NCBI RefSeq assembly: GCF_002563635.1
Contig: NZ_PDIZ01000001.1
Location: 682,001-746,000 of the forward strand
DNA: 64,000 nucleotides
From: Bacillus sp. es.036
GTDB lineage: Bacteria > Bacillota > Bacilli > Bacillales > Guptibacillaceae
Reading direction: 5' to 3'
Both the position numbers and the translations under genes were made by a program. The notes under the pieces are model-generated. The model had not been told where the DNA came from. It saw only the letters and a program-made list of their open reading frames with translations, and did no database searches. Shown here in pieces: positions 1-8,853 of the stretch; the first letter of the stretch is position 1, and each line of letters starts with the position of its first letter.

Positions 1-82
1 AGATGTGTCACATAGGTTGCTCATTTAGAGAAACTTTCTTATCCTTAAAAGGTAGATTAATGTGATAAGGAGAAGAATTCGT

Positions 83-613
83 ATGAGTGATGTAAAACAA
101 CGTAATTATACACCATGGATCGTCGGGCTTTCCATTGCAGTTAACGTGCTCGTTGTTATCCTGTTTTTCTTACCCGAATATAGCGGTGAGGTAGGCTTCG
201 ATATTACACTTTTGCCTTTACTTAACGCAGTTTTTAATAGCTTTACTTTTGTTTTCTTAGTAGCTGCGCTGATCTTTATTAAGCAAAAGAATATTAAGTT
301 GCACAAACGCTTTATTTTTGCCGCTTTTACGACGACAGCATTATTTTTAGTTTCTTACGTAACGTATCACGGGTTGTCTGAATCAACTTCTTTTGGAGGA
401 GAAGGACTGATTCGATCCGTCTATTTCTTTATTTTGATTTCACATATTATCCTTGCGGCTGCGATTGTTCCTCTTGCTTTAATCACAGTTACACGAGGTC
501 TTAATATGCAAGTTGCAAAACATAGGAAAATTGCAAGATGGACGATGCCGATCTGGTTGTATGTGAGCATGACAGGTGTTGTCGTTTATTTGATGATTTC
601 TCCGTACTATTGA
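83..613 (+). CDS. DUF420 membrane protein (YozB/CtaM-like)
   Basis: A 176-residue integral membrane protein of the DUF420 family. Four to five hydrophobic segments are visible (about residues 12-33, 47-67, 77-97, 115-140 and 152-172), with histidines in the loops (KLHKRF, YHGLSE, SHIILA, AKHRKIARW) that are typical of the family. DUF420 members such as staphylococcal CtaM are needed to mature haem-copper aa3 oxidases; that role here is inferred. An in-frame GTG lies 21 nt upstream, but AAGGAGAAG at 67-75 is placed correctly for the ATG at 83, so that start is preferred. A terminator follows and the gene appears monocistronic. Confidence 0.85.
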   Translation: MSDVKQRNYTPWIVGLSIAVNVLVVILFFLPEYSGEVGFDITLLPLLNAVFNSFTFVFLVAALIFIKQKNIKLHKRFIFAAFTTTALFLVSYVTYHGLSESTSFGGEGLIRSVYFFILISHIILAAAIVPLALITVTRGLNMQVAKHRKIARWTMPIWLYVSMTGVVVYLMISPYY

Positions 614-621
614 TAGGTTGA

Positions 622-647
622 AAAACAGGCGAATGCCTGTTTTTTTA
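622..647 (+). terminator. Rho-independent terminator after the DUF420 gene
   Basis: The stem AACAGGC/GCCTGTT has a four-base loop and is followed by a run of seven T. Confidence 0.85.
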
Positions 648-774
648 TTTGCACTAGTAGCTGCATTGCATGGAGAAGTTGTGGAGAGACTACCGATATG
701 TGAATGGATGTGGCATATCCTCTCATCTTATGCTACTTTTGATAGTGAACGTATTTATTCAAGGAGGTACGATT

Positions 775-1485
775 ATGAGTGTTCATATTGGTGCGAAACA
801 AGGAGATATTGCGGAAACGATTTTATTACCCGGAGATCCGCTTCGTGCGAAGTACATTGCAGAAACGTTCTTAGAAGACGTTGTCTGCTATAACGAAGTA
901 AGAGGAATGCTTGGATACACTGGTACATATAAAGGGGAACGAATTTCTGTTCAGGGAACCGGCATGGGCGTGCCGTCAATTTCAATCTACGTGAATGAGC
1001 TTATTCAAAGCTATGGCGTAAAGAATTTGATTCGAGTTGGCACATGTGGCGCGTTGAAGAAAGAAGTGAAAGTAAGAGACGTTATTCTTGCGATGAGTGC
1101 TACTTCTGATTCTGGTGTAAACCGTCTTCAATTTAATGGCATGGACTTTGCCCCAACCGCTGATTTTAACCTTCTAAAAAATGCTTATGATGCTGCAGCC
1201 GAAAAGGAAATGAGTGTTCATGTAGGGAATGTGTTTACAAGTGATTCCTTCTATCGTGACAACCCGGAAATTTTCCAACAGCTTGCTGACTATCAAGTGC
1301 TAGGTGTTGAAATGGAAACTTCCGCTCTTTATACGATCGCAGCAAAATACGGCGTGAATGCACTGACCGTACTGACTGTTAGTGATCATATTGTAACGGG
1401 TGAAGAAACGACTTCTGAAGAGCGTCAAACAACGTTTAAAGAAATGATGATTATTGCTCTAGAAGCGGCTTTAAAACAAAAGTAA
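775..1485 (+). CDS. deoD: Purine-nucleoside phosphorylase, DeoD type
   Basis: A 236-residue cytoplasmic enzyme that cleaves purine (deoxy)ribonucleosides with phosphate to free base and (deoxy)ribose-1-phosphate for salvage. Family landmarks are the N-terminal [27 protein letters not shown] phosphate-binding region (its GDPLR motif), RVGTCGALK in the middle, [10 protein letters not shown] for ribose contact, and VSDHIVTGE near the C terminus, where the aspartate contacts the base. Length is normal. The reading frame is open upstream to 670, but AAGGAGGT at 761-768 sets the start at 775. It has its own terminator, so it is probably a single-gene unit rather than part of a deo operon. Confidence 0.97.
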   Translation: MSVHIGAKQGDIAETILLPGDPLRAKYIAETFLEDVVCYNEVRGMLGYTGTYKGERISVQGTGMGVPSISIYVNELIQSYGVKNLIRVGTCGALKKEVKVRDVILAMSATSDSGVNRLQFNGMDFAPTADFNLLKNAYDAAAEKEMSVHVGNVFTSDSFYRDNPEIFQQLADYQVLGVEMETSALYTIAAKYGVNALTVLTVSDHIVTGEETTSEERQTTFKEMMIIALEAALKQK

Positions 1486-1491
1486 AACATG

Positions 1492-1526
1492 GAGAAGACG
1501 AGCGTAAAGCTGGTCTTCTTTTTTTG
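1492..1526 (+). terminator. Terminator after deoD
   Basis: GAAGAC pairs with GTCTTC, continued by a second short paired block across a small internal mismatch (GAGC/GCTG). A run of seven T follows. Confidence 0.8.
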
Positions 1527-1662
1527 CTATACGTGATTTTTGGTGAGGCGAGTTCCACTCTGCTAAACGTTTCAGCTCCTTGGGAGTATGGGCATATTTC
1601 TCTTTTAATGAATCCATTGTTTACTGACTTGGACGGTCAAAAATACAGGCATGTTTTATTAG

Positions 1663-2280
1663 TTAATAAGCGATCCCAACCCGTTTTGCGATATGATTCC
1701 TTTCAATGAGTTCTTGATACACATAATTAGCCGTGTCTCCAGTTGAAATTTCTTTTCCTTCTTCAGGAAGATAATCTTCTTCAATCCGGTAATGACCACG
1801 AGCCTCTCCTTCTGGTAAGTAGGTTGGGCATATAATGGTCCACTCCATACTGCTTTTATTCAGCATCTCGTAGACAGCGAGGTGCTCTTTTGCTGCTCGG
1901 GTTGTTTTACGTTTTGATTCGGATGACTCAAAACGATAAACGCCAGGATCGGTACGACTGTTTAGTATACCTGCTGTACCAACTGTAACGATGCGCTTTA
2001 TTCCCTGCTTCTTCATGACGCTTAGCAGAATCGGTGTGCTCTCGGATAGCGTTGTTGTTTTATCTGTTCCAAGTGCACTGATCATCACGTCGGCGCCTTC
2101 GCTTGCTTTCATCACGTCATCTTCATTTAACACATCACCTTCAACTATTGTTACGCCATCTTTAATTGAAAGCTTTTCTGGTGATCGTACAAGAACAGAT
2201 ACGTTATGGTGATCTCTAAGAGCTTGTGTTAATACTTTGCTACCAACCCGGCCAGTAGCCCCTAAAATGAATACATTCAT
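1663..2280 (-). CDS. NAD(P)-binding atypical SDR / NmrA-like protein (YwnB-like)
   Basis: A 205-residue Rossmann-fold protein that starts with the glycine-rich dinucleotide motif GATGRVG at residues 8-14, followed by VLVRSPEKL and the EGDVLN turn typical of atypical short-chain dehydrogenases and flavin-reductase-like proteins. The catalytic YxxxK of classical SDRs is not evident, so a redox-sensing or flavin/quinone reductase role is more likely than alcohol dehydrogenation. The closest familiar relative is B. subtilis YwnB, of unknown function. It is transcribed alone on the minus strand; GAGGAGGATATAAAG lies directly upstream of the ATG. The 1527-1662 stretch downstream shows no clear terminator. 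Confidence 0.8.
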   Translation of the reverse strand: MNVFILGATGRVGSKVLTQALRDHHNVSVLVRSPEKLSIKDGVTIVEGDVLNEDDVMKASEGADVMISALGTDKTTTLSESTPILLSVMKKQGIKRIVTVGTAGILNSRTDPGVYRFESSESKRKTTRAAKEHLAVYEMLNKSSMEWTIICPTYLPEGEARGHYRIEEDYLPEEGKEISTGDTANYVYQELIERNHIAKRVGIAY

Positions 2281-2517
2281 CTTTATATCCTCCTCATTAG
2301 CGTCTTCACTTTATTTTAGAAAACGTTGTGATCCATTGCAAATCAGAGGGTACTTTTTTTATTCCGAATGAACTGCTCTTAGTAGTAGGTGGATGTCTTT
2401 CATAATATTTCACAATAGATTTGCAAGTTTCCCTTATAAAGTTCAGAATTTTTGTTAAAATACTCATAACGTATGATACGTGTTTGCTTTAGATAGAGGA
2501 GAGGGGAAGATCTTACA

Positions 2518-3723
2518 ATGAGAACTGCACTGTTTAAGAGATTAGAAGAGCTTTATCCACAAATGGTTGAACTAAGAAGAGAGCTTCATCAGCATCCCGA
2601 GCTTTCTTTCCATGAAGTTCACACACCAAAACGAATCGCTGAATTTTATGAAAAGCTTGAAATGCCTATTCGTACTGAAGTTGGTGGAAGAGGTGTTGTA
2701 GCTGTTCTGGAAGGAGCATTACCTGGTAAAACAGTAGCCTTACGAGCGGATTTCGATGCTCTTCCAATAAATGATGAAAAAGACGTTCCATATAAATCGA
2801 CAGTTCCCGGCGTGATGCATGCTTGCGGACACGACGGTCATACGTCTACGCTTTTACATCTTGCAAAAGCGTTAAACGAACAACGTGATCAATTAGCTGG
2901 ACGAGTTGTTTTTATTCATCAATTTGCAGAAGAAATCACGCCTGGTGGTGCAAAGCCGATGATCGAAGATGGGTGTCTTGATGGGGTTGACGTGCTCTTT
3001 GGAACGCATCTCTGGTCAGGGTTTCCTACAGGCACCGTCGCATACAAAACAGGACGCATTATGGCAGCTGCCGACTCGTTTGAAATTGTCGTAAAAGGAA
3101 GAGGTGGGCATGGAGGTATTCCGCACGAAGCCGTTGATTCCATTGTCATTGCTAGTCAGCTTGTTAGTCAGTTGCAGCAAATCGTTAGTCGATTTATTGA
3201 TCCAGGTCATACAGCCGTCTTGTCAATTGGCTCCTTTCATGCAGGATCGGCGTTTAACGTTATTTCAGAAACGGCTACGCTGAAAGGAACCGTTCGTACT
3301 TTTGATCGAGAAGTTCGTGAGAAGATCATTGCGTTAATGGAACGAATGATTAAAGGGATGTGTGAAAGTAGCGGGGCTGACTATAGGTTTACCTATGATC
3401 GAGGATACCCTCCTGTTGTGAACCACGAGAAGGAAACGATGATGCTGAAGGAGGCGGCCAAAAGAGTAGGAAATGTAAAAAATGTGGTCGAAACAGAAGC
3501 ATTAATGGTTGGAGAAGATGTTGCTTATTATCTTGAAAAAGTACCGGGAACGTTCTTTTTAACTGGTTCAGGAAATAAGGAGCTGTCATCGACTTATCCT
3601 CATCATCATCCGATGTTTGATATTGATGAGAATGCGATGTTGATCGCTGCTCAAACGCTAGGAGAGGCCACTTTATCTTATTTAGAACAACATCGTTATG
3701 AAGCAGAAGAGATAAAGAGTTAA
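2518..3723 (+). CDS. M20 family amidohydrolase / N-acyl-amino-acid deacylase (M20D)
   Basis: A 401-residue zinc-dependent amidohydrolase of the M20D family (hippurate hydrolase, N-acyl-L-amino-acid amidohydrolase, IAA-amino-acid hydrolase). Visible motifs are LRRELHQHPELSFHE (residues ~18-32), the metal-binding MHACGHDGHT (~102-111), the acidic HQFAEE (~136-141), the dimerisation-domain GRGGHGGIPH, and a terminal PHHHPMFDID. All metal ligands seem present, so it should be active; the acyl-amino acid substrate cannot be told. It is followed after 21 nt, with no terminator, by a PucR-type regulator, suggesting a small self-regulated catabolic or scavenging operon. The 2281-2517 region upstream holds the promoters of this gene and of the divergent SDR gene; I could not assign them. 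Confidence 0.9.
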   Translation: MRTALFKRLEELYPQMVELRRELHQHPELSFHEVHTPKRIAEFYEKLEMPIRTEVGGRGVVAVLEGALPGKTVALRADFDALPINDEKDVPYKSTVPGVMHACGHDGHTSTLLHLAKALNEQRDQLAGRVVFIHQFAEEITPGGAKPMIEDGCLDGVDVLFGTHLWSGFPTGTVAYKTGRIMAAADSFEIVVKGRGGHGGIPHEAVDSIVIASQLVSQLQQIVSRFIDPGHTAVLSIGSFHAGSAFNVISETATLKGTVRTFDREVREKIIALMERMIKGMCESSGADYRFTYDRGYPPVVNHEKETMMLKEAAKRVGNVKNVVETEALMVGEDVAYYLEKVPGTFFLTGSGNKELSSTYPHHHPMFDIDENAMLIAAQTLGEATLSYLEQHRYEAEEIKS

Positions 3724-3744
3724 GAGAATAGGAGGAGGAAATGA

Positions 3745-5583
3745 ATGGCGAGAGGGTTACTTGAAAATGAAGCAGAATTAAGTAAAAGACAACTACATTT
3801 ATTGATGCAAGTATCAACCATCTTTAACTCATCACTTGATTTCTATGCGGTGATTCAGTCCGTCATTGAAGAGACCGTCTCTGTCATTGATGCTGCAGAT
3901 GGTGGCGTGCTCTTTTTATACGATGATGAGCGGAAGAGATTGAAAGTTGCGGGATCGACTGGGTTCCGAAAGAAAACGGTAAATGAGGTATTACTTCAAT
4001 CTGGAGAATCGATGACAGGCCTGGCATTTGAAAAAAAAGAAACGCTCCACTTTAAAACAAACCTTGAAGTAGAAGAAGCGATGAAAACGATGACGCCTCA
4101 GAATGCAACGCTCTACCATCAGTCCGCAGACGATTTACCTATGAGTACCATTTGTATTCCAATTATTAAAGAAGAAGATTGTACAGGGGTTATTGTATTA
4201 GATCAATTTAATCTAGAAAAAGAGTTTACGAAGGACGATATTCGATTAGTTGAAGCCATCTCGTCTCAGGCGGCGATTGCTCTCATGAATGCGAATTTGT
4301 ATCGGAACAAGGAAGCTTCTCTTCAAAAATTAAAGCAATTTAACAAGACAATGATAAATCAAAATGAAAGTTTATCAAAATCTGTTGAAACCCACCATGC
4401 CCTATCTGATATCGGTATGAATGAAGGGTCTTTTCAAGAAATTTGTTCTTATCTTACAAATTCTATCGGTAAAACCGTCATGATTTTTGATCCATTTGGT
4501 GAAGTGAAGGCGTCGAGCCACGCTGAATGGCCATCAACTGAAAACTTGCAAAAGATGATTTTGAAGCACCTCAATACGATTAAGCAAAAAAAACATGAGG
4601 TTGAAGTTTTTCACGCTAAAGAAGATTTCTTGTTATTCCCACTTGGTAGACTTTCCTTCCCACTAGGCTATCTGGCGATTATTTCCGAATCGCTCCCGCT
4701 TACAAGGTTTGAACATTCTGCTGTTTTTCATGCATGCACAGTAGCGGGTCTACAATTAATGAAACAAGAAGCGGAGCATAAAGAACGGCAGCGGCTTACC
4801 GGTGAACTAATCATCAATCTTTTATCTGCTCAGGAAGAGGAAGCGGATCTAAGCTACCTTGCCGATCGACTTCAAGCTGATTGGAATGATTTTTTTACCG
4901 TGGCGGTTCTCGATGTTCCGCAAGAAGTAGAGCAGGGGCAAGAAGAGTGGTTGAGAAGTTGCATTCATGCATCAATTAGTCATTTGCTTCAAAAAGGTGA
5001 TACGAAATTGCTTGTGACAGAGTGGGGGAGACAGATTGTTATCCTCTTCCACGATGCTGATGGGGTAGAATCGTCAATCGTATCAGTTAATCGCTTTATC
5101 CGTGATTTCAAAGCACTCACTTCATCTATTACGTCAGAAAAAATGTGTAGAATCGGAATAGGAAAATCAGTTAAAGGAATACGCGCATTAGACCAGTCCT
5201 TCAATGAAGCCAAGAAAACAATTAAATTTTTAGAACGCTTTACATTTGCTGGGTATTCGTCATGGTATGGAGAAATTGGAGCGCTTCGTTTGTTGTTAAA
5301 CAACAACGAGGAGGAGCTTGCTAATTATGCGCTTGAGTATCTCTCTCCCCTACTTGCTTATGAGAAGCGACGCAAAGGAGAGCTTTTTCAAACATTGTTT
5401 GTGTACTTATCGACAGGACAGGATATCAAAAACGCTTCAGAACAACTGCACGTTCATGTGAACACAATGAACTACCGCATTCAACGTATCCAAGAGATAG
5501 TAACGATTAATTTTAACGATCCATCTGACCTTTTGAACATTCAAGTTGCTTGTAGTATTTACCGCTATTTATTTGAAGCGTAA
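3745..5583 (+). CDS. GAF-domain PucR-family transcriptional regulator
   Basis: A 612-residue regulator. Residues ~15-180 form a GAF sensory domain (SLDFYAVIQSVIEETVSVIDAADGGVLFL, then FTKDDIRLVEAISSQAAIAL). A linker helix and a middle region typical of PucR/CdaR regulators follow. The last ~65 residues are the PucR C-terminal helix-turn-helix (LFVYLSTGQDIKNASEQLHVHVNTMNYRIQRI). It probably senses a small molecule and controls the adjacent amidohydrolase gene; that is inferred from position. ATG at 3741 is out of frame and ends after seven codons, so ATG 3745 behind GGAGGAGG is used. Its stop is one base from the stop of the convergent next gene, with no terminator between. Confidence 0.85.
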   Translation: MARGLLENEAELSKRQLHLLMQVSTIFNSSLDFYAVIQSVIEETVSVIDAADGGVLFLYDDERKRLKVAGSTGFRKKTVNEVLLQSGESMTGLAFEKKETLHFKTNLEVEEAMKTMTPQNATLYHQSADDLPMSTICIPIIKEEDCTGVIVLDQFNLEKEFTKDDIRLVEAISSQAAIALMNANLYRNKEASLQKLKQFNKTMINQNESLSKSVETHHALSDIGMNEGSFQEICSYLTNSIGKTVMIFDPFGEVKASSHAEWPSTENLQKMILKHLNTIKQKKHEVEVFHAKEDFLLFPLGRLSFPLGYLAIISESLPLTRFEHSAVFHACTVAGLQLMKQEAEHKERQRLTGELIINLLSAQEEEADLSYLADRLQADWNDFFTVAVLDVPQEVEQGQEEWLRSCIHASISHLLQKGDTKLLVTEWGRQIVILFHDADGVESSIVSVNRFIRDFKALTSSITSEKMCRIGIGKSVKGIRALDQSFNEAKKTIKFLERFTFAGYSSWYGEIGALRLLLNNNEEELANYALEYLSPLLAYEKRRKGELFQTLFVYLSTGQDIKNASEQLHVHVNTMNYRIQRIQEIVTINFNDPSDLLNIQVACSIYRYLFEA

Positions 5584-5584
5584 A

Positions 5585-5869
5585 TTAGTCATCATCTGGC
5601 TGAAGATAAGGACGAAGCTTTCGAACATATCGTCGAATATCAAATAAAAGTTTCGCTTGTAACTTCTTGTTTTCTTCAAACGTTTGAATGTGGGAGATGG
5701 AAGGGAAGGATCCATGCTCATTAAATTGAACTGGAATTAGCCCTGTTTTTAATAGTTCGCCATTTTCACGATTAATGATTTCGACTTCGACGGATGCTTC
5801 AAATGTATCCGGAATTTGATGGTCGACGAGTCGCTTCACATTTTGTACTTTGAATAATATTTGAGCCAT
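5585..5869 (-). CDS. Conserved-looking hypothetical protein, 94 aa
   Basis: I do not recognise this protein. It is a soluble, mixed alpha/beta-looking 94-residue product beginning MAQILFKVQNVKRLVDHQIPDT and ending in a basic helix (LLFDIRRYVRKLRPYLQ) and an acidic tail. The frame is open eight codons further upstream, but AAGGAGGATTTACA sits correctly in front of the ATG at 5869, which fixes the start. It is convergent with the PucR regulator, with stops one base apart. No signal peptide, membrane segment or cysteine motif is seen. Confidence 0.7.
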   Translation of the reverse strand: MAQILFKVQNVKRLVDHQIPDTFEASVEVEIINRENGELLKTGLIPVQFNEHGSFPSISHIQTFEENKKLQAKLLFDIRRYVRKLRPYLQPDDD

Positions 5870-5916
5870 TGTAAATCCTCCTTCATCTACCATTACCCAT
5901 TCTTACTAAAAAATAG

Positions 5917-5974
5917 CCTTCAAAACATGTAAAAGCAGCCTGTTCATAGAGGCTGTTTTTATTTGTTTTGAAGG
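5917..5974. other. Nested inverted repeat between divergent genes
   Basis: An outer 10-bp stem (CCTTCAAAAC / GTTTTGAAGG) encloses an inner hairpin, CAGCCT / AGGCTG, which on the plus strand is followed by five T. The inner part resembles a terminator on the plus strand, though no plus-strand gene ends here; it may be an attenuator or the 3' end of a small transcript upstream of the kinase. Confidence 0.45.
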
Positions 5975-6027
5975 TCGTGAAAGAAAGTAATCGTTAATTT
6001 TTAAAATGTGGAAGGTTTTTGAAGAAA

Positions 6028-6036
6028 TTTGTCAAA
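6028..6036 (+). promoter_or_regulatory. Possible Spo0A box upstream of the kinase
   Basis: TTTGTCAAA agrees with the extended 0A-box consensus TTTGTCRAA and lies 53 nt before the kinase start. A nine-base match is weak evidence on its own. Confidence 0.3.
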
Positions 6037-6088
6037 TTGATACATAGAAAAACAGTACGTCGATATCAAAAATGGAGTGGAGTACGCA

Positions 6089-7879
6089 ATGGAAGGACTC
6101 ACTTACGAGTTTCATTTTTTTCTTATTGTTATTTCGATATTAATGATTGTAAGCTACGCTTATGTAGCATTTGATTTTCATGAAAAAGCTCACATCATGA
6201 CGCTTCCATATCGGAAATTTTGGGTGTTTGGAAGTTCACTAGCAATGGGAGCGGGAATATGGATTCTGCAATACCTTGTTTTATTAGGTCTATCAACAGC
6301 AGATGCTTCTTTTTATGCGCCATGGTTTGTATGCTTATCTCTAGCTGTTCCAGTTATTGGATCTCTCTTAGCGTTTATGACTCTTTCATCGAGAGGAGAG
6401 TTTAAGCAAATCGTTAAAGCAAGTCTTTGGATTGCGCTATCGTTATTGTTATTACAAATGATTAGTTCTCATTATTTATTGGGGTTAACTTATTCGATAG
6501 ATGACTGGTGGAGAGTCGTTCTTCCTTTGTTGATGGTTTTTTTCTCTACAGTTAGTAGTTTGTGGCTTGTTTATGGAATTTCTAATGAAAGAAGTAGCTA
6601 CTTTAGAAGAGTGTCAGGAGCACTTGTTTTTGGTCTTGGAACACTGGCGGTCCATTACTTTACAATGATCACATCTTCTGTTGCAACCAAATTTGAAGTT
6701 GAGAGCTATAGTGAAAACCACCTCGTGCAATACATGGCTTTAACAGGCATCTTTATTATTTCTGTTTTAATGTTAATTCGTATGATGCGGAATCGAGAGC
6801 TTGAAAGTCAGGAATCGATGCTCCGAGAAAGCGAAAGAAAATACCATTCTCTTGTAGAAAATTGTCCCGATGGCATTATGGTGTTAGACATTCAAGGTCA
6901 TATTCTAAATATTAATCCTGCCTTAGAACGTATGAGTGGGTATACGCTAGAACATGTTAGTCATAAATTAAGCTTTCATTTTGTTGAGGAGCGATACATC
7001 GAGCAAACAACGTACTGTTTTGAAAGAACAAAAGAAGGTGTTCCACAAAAATGTGAATCAGCGATTAGCCATCGCAATGGTCATTCCATTCATGTGAAAC
7101 TAATTTCTATTCCACATATGATCGAAAACAAGATGCAAGGTATTATTGTTATCGTAGAGGATATTACGGAGTTTAAAGAAACGGAGGAACTTTTAAGACG
7201 CTCTGAAAAACTAACGGCTGTCGGTGAGCTTGCGGCAGGAGTGGCGCATGAAATCCGGAATCCTCTGACGTCGCTAAAAGGATTTGCGAGCCTTGTTTAT
7301 AGCTCCTCTCATGATGAGAAATCAAAAGAGTTTTTGCAAATTATGCTTTCGGAAATCGATCGTATTAATTTTATTGTTAGTGAATTTATGCTTCTAGCAA
7401 GGCCACATGAAAAAGAATTCGCCAGGAGTGATCTGGTTTCTCTGCTCAGGCATGTGATTTCTTTATTAAAATCCCAGGCAATTTTAAAGAACATTGAGAT
7501 CCGAACACAGTATGATTGTGAAGAGTTTCCAATTTTAGGTGAAGAAAATCAGCTGAAGCAAGTATTTGTAAATGTGCTTAAAAATGCTATTGAAGCGATG
7601 GAAGATGGAGGGATTATTTACGTTAAAGTCACTGAATGCGAGACGGGTGTGACTGTTCGTATAAAAGACCAAGGAGTGGGGATCCCTGAGCATCAATTAT
7701 CAAGAATAGGGGAACCCTTTTATACATTAAAGGAAAACGGAACGGGACTTGGTCTGATGGTAAGCTTCGGCATCATTGATAATCATAATGGAAAAATGAG
7801 GTTATCAAGTGTGGAAGGGAAGGGGACAACAGTTGAAGTTTCTTTACCATTATATGAAAGAAGGTTAGTGAAAGCATAA
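6089..7879 (+). CDS. Membrane PAS histidine kinase with MHYT-like sensor (sporulation-kinase type)
   Basis: A 596-residue sensor kinase. The first ~230 residues hold about seven membrane spans with an MHYT-like element (GLGTLAVHYFTM). A PAS domain follows (~240-350, SLVENCPDGIMVLD), then HisKA with H-box GVAHEIRNPLTSLKGF (phospho-accepting His about residue 387), N-box (NVLKNAIEAMEDGG), G1 (DQGVGIP), F-box (GEPFYT) and G2 (GTGLGLMVS). This is the NtrB/KinA-E class of Bacillus kinases that feed the Spo0F phosphorelay, with no adjacent response regulator, as usual for them. GTG 6077 is possible, but GGAG six bases before ATG 6089 favours the latter. The stop codon lies inside a perfect palindrome. 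Confidence 0.88.
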   Translation: MEGLTYEFHFFLIVISILMIVSYAYVAFDFHEKAHIMTLPYRKFWVFGSSLAMGAGIWILQYLVLLGLSTADASFYAPWFVCLSLAVPVIGSLLAFMTLSSRGEFKQIVKASLWIALSLLLLQMISSHYLLGLTYSIDDWWRVVLPLLMVFFSTVSSLWLVYGISNERSSYFRRVSGALVFGLGTLAVHYFTMITSSVATKFEVESYSENHLVQYMALTGIFIISVLMLIRMMRNRELESQESMLRESERKYHSLVENCPDGIMVLDIQGHILNINPALERMSGYTLEHVSHKLSFHFVEERYIEQTTYCFERTKEGVPQKCESAISHRNGHSIHVKLISIPHMIENKMQGIIVIVEDITEFKETEELLRRSEKLTAVGELAAGVAHEIRNPLTSLKGFASLVYSSSHDEKSKEFLQIMLSEIDRINFIVSEFMLLARPHEKEFARSDLVSLLRHVISLLKSQAILKNIEIRTQYDCEEFPILGEENQLKQVFVNVLKNAIEAMEDGGIIYVKVTECETGVTVRIKDQGVGIPEHQLSRIGEPFYTLKENGTGLGLMVSFGIIDNHNGKMRLSSVEGKGTTVEVSLPLYERRLVKA

Positions 7880-7919
7880 GAAAAAAGCGCTGATTCAGCG
7901 CTTTTTTCTTATGCTTTCA
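7869..7919. terminator. 25-bp perfect palindrome acting as bidirectional terminator
   Basis: Positions 7869-7893 and 7895-7919 are perfect reverse complements around the single base 7894. The core AAAAAAGCGCTGA / TCAGCGCTTTTTT is a symmetrical bidirectional terminator between the convergent kinase and XRE genes. The left arm includes the last codons and the TAA stop of the kinase. Confidence 0.85.
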
Positions 7920-7922
7920 TGT

Positions 7923-8156
7923 TTATATACTAGAGTCCGCCTTTTTCAACGCCTCAATCGTATCTTTTTCAAGAAATTCAGAGGCTGGAATATCTAGCGC
8001 AGTCGAGATTTTTAACAATGTTTGGACGTCTGGCTGATAACGATTTTCTTCAATTTTTTGCATAAGACCTGCTCCAATACGAACTTTTACAGCCAATTCT
8101 TGAATGGTCATATTTGCTTCTAAACGATGTTTACGTATTTTGTCTGCTATGTTCAT
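7923..8156 (-). CDS. Small XRE-family helix-turn-helix protein
   Basis: A 77-residue protein that is essentially one XRE/Cro HTH domain (MNIADKIRKHRLEANMTIQELAVKVRIGAGLMQKIEENRYQPDVQTLLKISTALDIPASEFL), a predicted DNA-binding regulator without a ligand domain. It starts inside the 3' end of the upstream UspA gene (26-nt overlap) with an AAGGAGGGG ribosome site, so the two are translated from one mRNA. The regulator may control its own operon; the target is unknown. Confidence 0.85.
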   Translation of the reverse strand: MNIADKIRKHRLEANMTIQELAVKVRIGAGLMQKIEENRYQPDVQTLLKISTALDIPASEFLEKDTIEALKKADSSI

Positions 8157-8619
8157 CGTGATGCCCCTCCTTACTTGGAACTTTCACACCACGTACAACC
8201 ATCACATCGCAAGTGGCATTACGGGTAATATGTTCTGAAACGCTGCCCATAAGCAATCTCTCAACACGATTCATACCAGTTGCACCACAAACGATTAAAT
8301 CAATTTTGTTTTGTGGAGCAATGGTTTTAGCGATTTTCACTTTCGGTGATCCATACTCGATTACAGTTTTCACATTCGTTACTCCGGCGATCATTGCTTT
8401 TTCTTCATATTCTTTCAATAGCCGCTTTCCGAAATCTTCAGCTCTCTCTGTTGCGATATCATATAGCTCAAATGTGGAAAAATTTCTTGTGTCGATAACG
8501 TGCGCAATGATTAGGGATGCTTGATCTTGAATAGAAAGTTCGACCGCTCTTGAGAAAGCGACCTCAGCAGATTCAGAACCATCAACAGCAACAAGTATGT
8601 TTGTGTGTTTTACACTCAT
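8131..8619 (-). CDS. Universal stress protein, UspA family
   Basis: A 162-residue cytoplasmic UspA-fold protein. It shows the N-terminal strand and turn TNILVAVDGSESAEVAF and the C-terminal ATP-binding signature GATGMNRVERLLMGSVSEHITRNATCDVMVVR (G-2x-G-9x-G-S/T), so it belongs to the ATP-binding branch. A charged C-terminal tail (KEGHHDEHSRQ) overlaps the following XRE gene. The frame extends five codons upstream, but GGAGGG is correctly spaced for the ATG at 8619. Probably induced under stress; no promoter was assigned. Confidence 0.92.
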   Translation of the reverse strand: MSVKHTNILVAVDGSESAEVAFSRAVELSIQDQASLIIAHVIDTRNFSTFELYDIATERAEDFGKRLLKEYEEKAMIAGVTNVKTVIEYGSPKVKIAKTIAPQNKIDLIVCGATGMNRVERLLMGSVSEHITRNATCDVMVVRGVKVPSKEGHHDEHSRQNT

Positions 8620-8751
8620 TTGCAATCCCTCCATTTATAATTCTTGTACTTCATATGTTTATTGTAGATGTTATTTTTGTAAAAAACTGTGATCTTTCTC
8701 ACACCTTTTCAGAAAAACTTCTACTTTTTCACTTTTTTGAATAAACTAATG

Positions 8752-8780
8752 TTGACAAACATGCATTCGCGCGATAGTTT
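8752..8780 (+). promoter_or_regulatory. Possible sigma-A promoter in the mnt upstream region
   Basis: A perfect -35 TTGACA (8752-8757), a 17-bp spacer and a weak -10 TAGTTT (8775-8780). It lies about 235 nt before mntA and upstream of the MntR-like site, so transcripts would pass through the operator. Confidence 0.35.
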
Positions 8781-8853
8781 TGTATTAAGGAAACAATTGT
8801 GCGGATGGGCACGAAAGAGATATAAACTGATTGCTTATTTTTTTATCTTAAAG

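Noticed and set aside
670-774. N-terminal extension of DeoD
   Set aside because: The family starts at [16 protein letters not shown] lies right before ATG 775.
1524-1709. Plus-strand 61-codon ORF after deoD
   Set aside because: It starts in the deoD terminator, has no ribosome site, and overlaps the end of the well-supported SDR gene.
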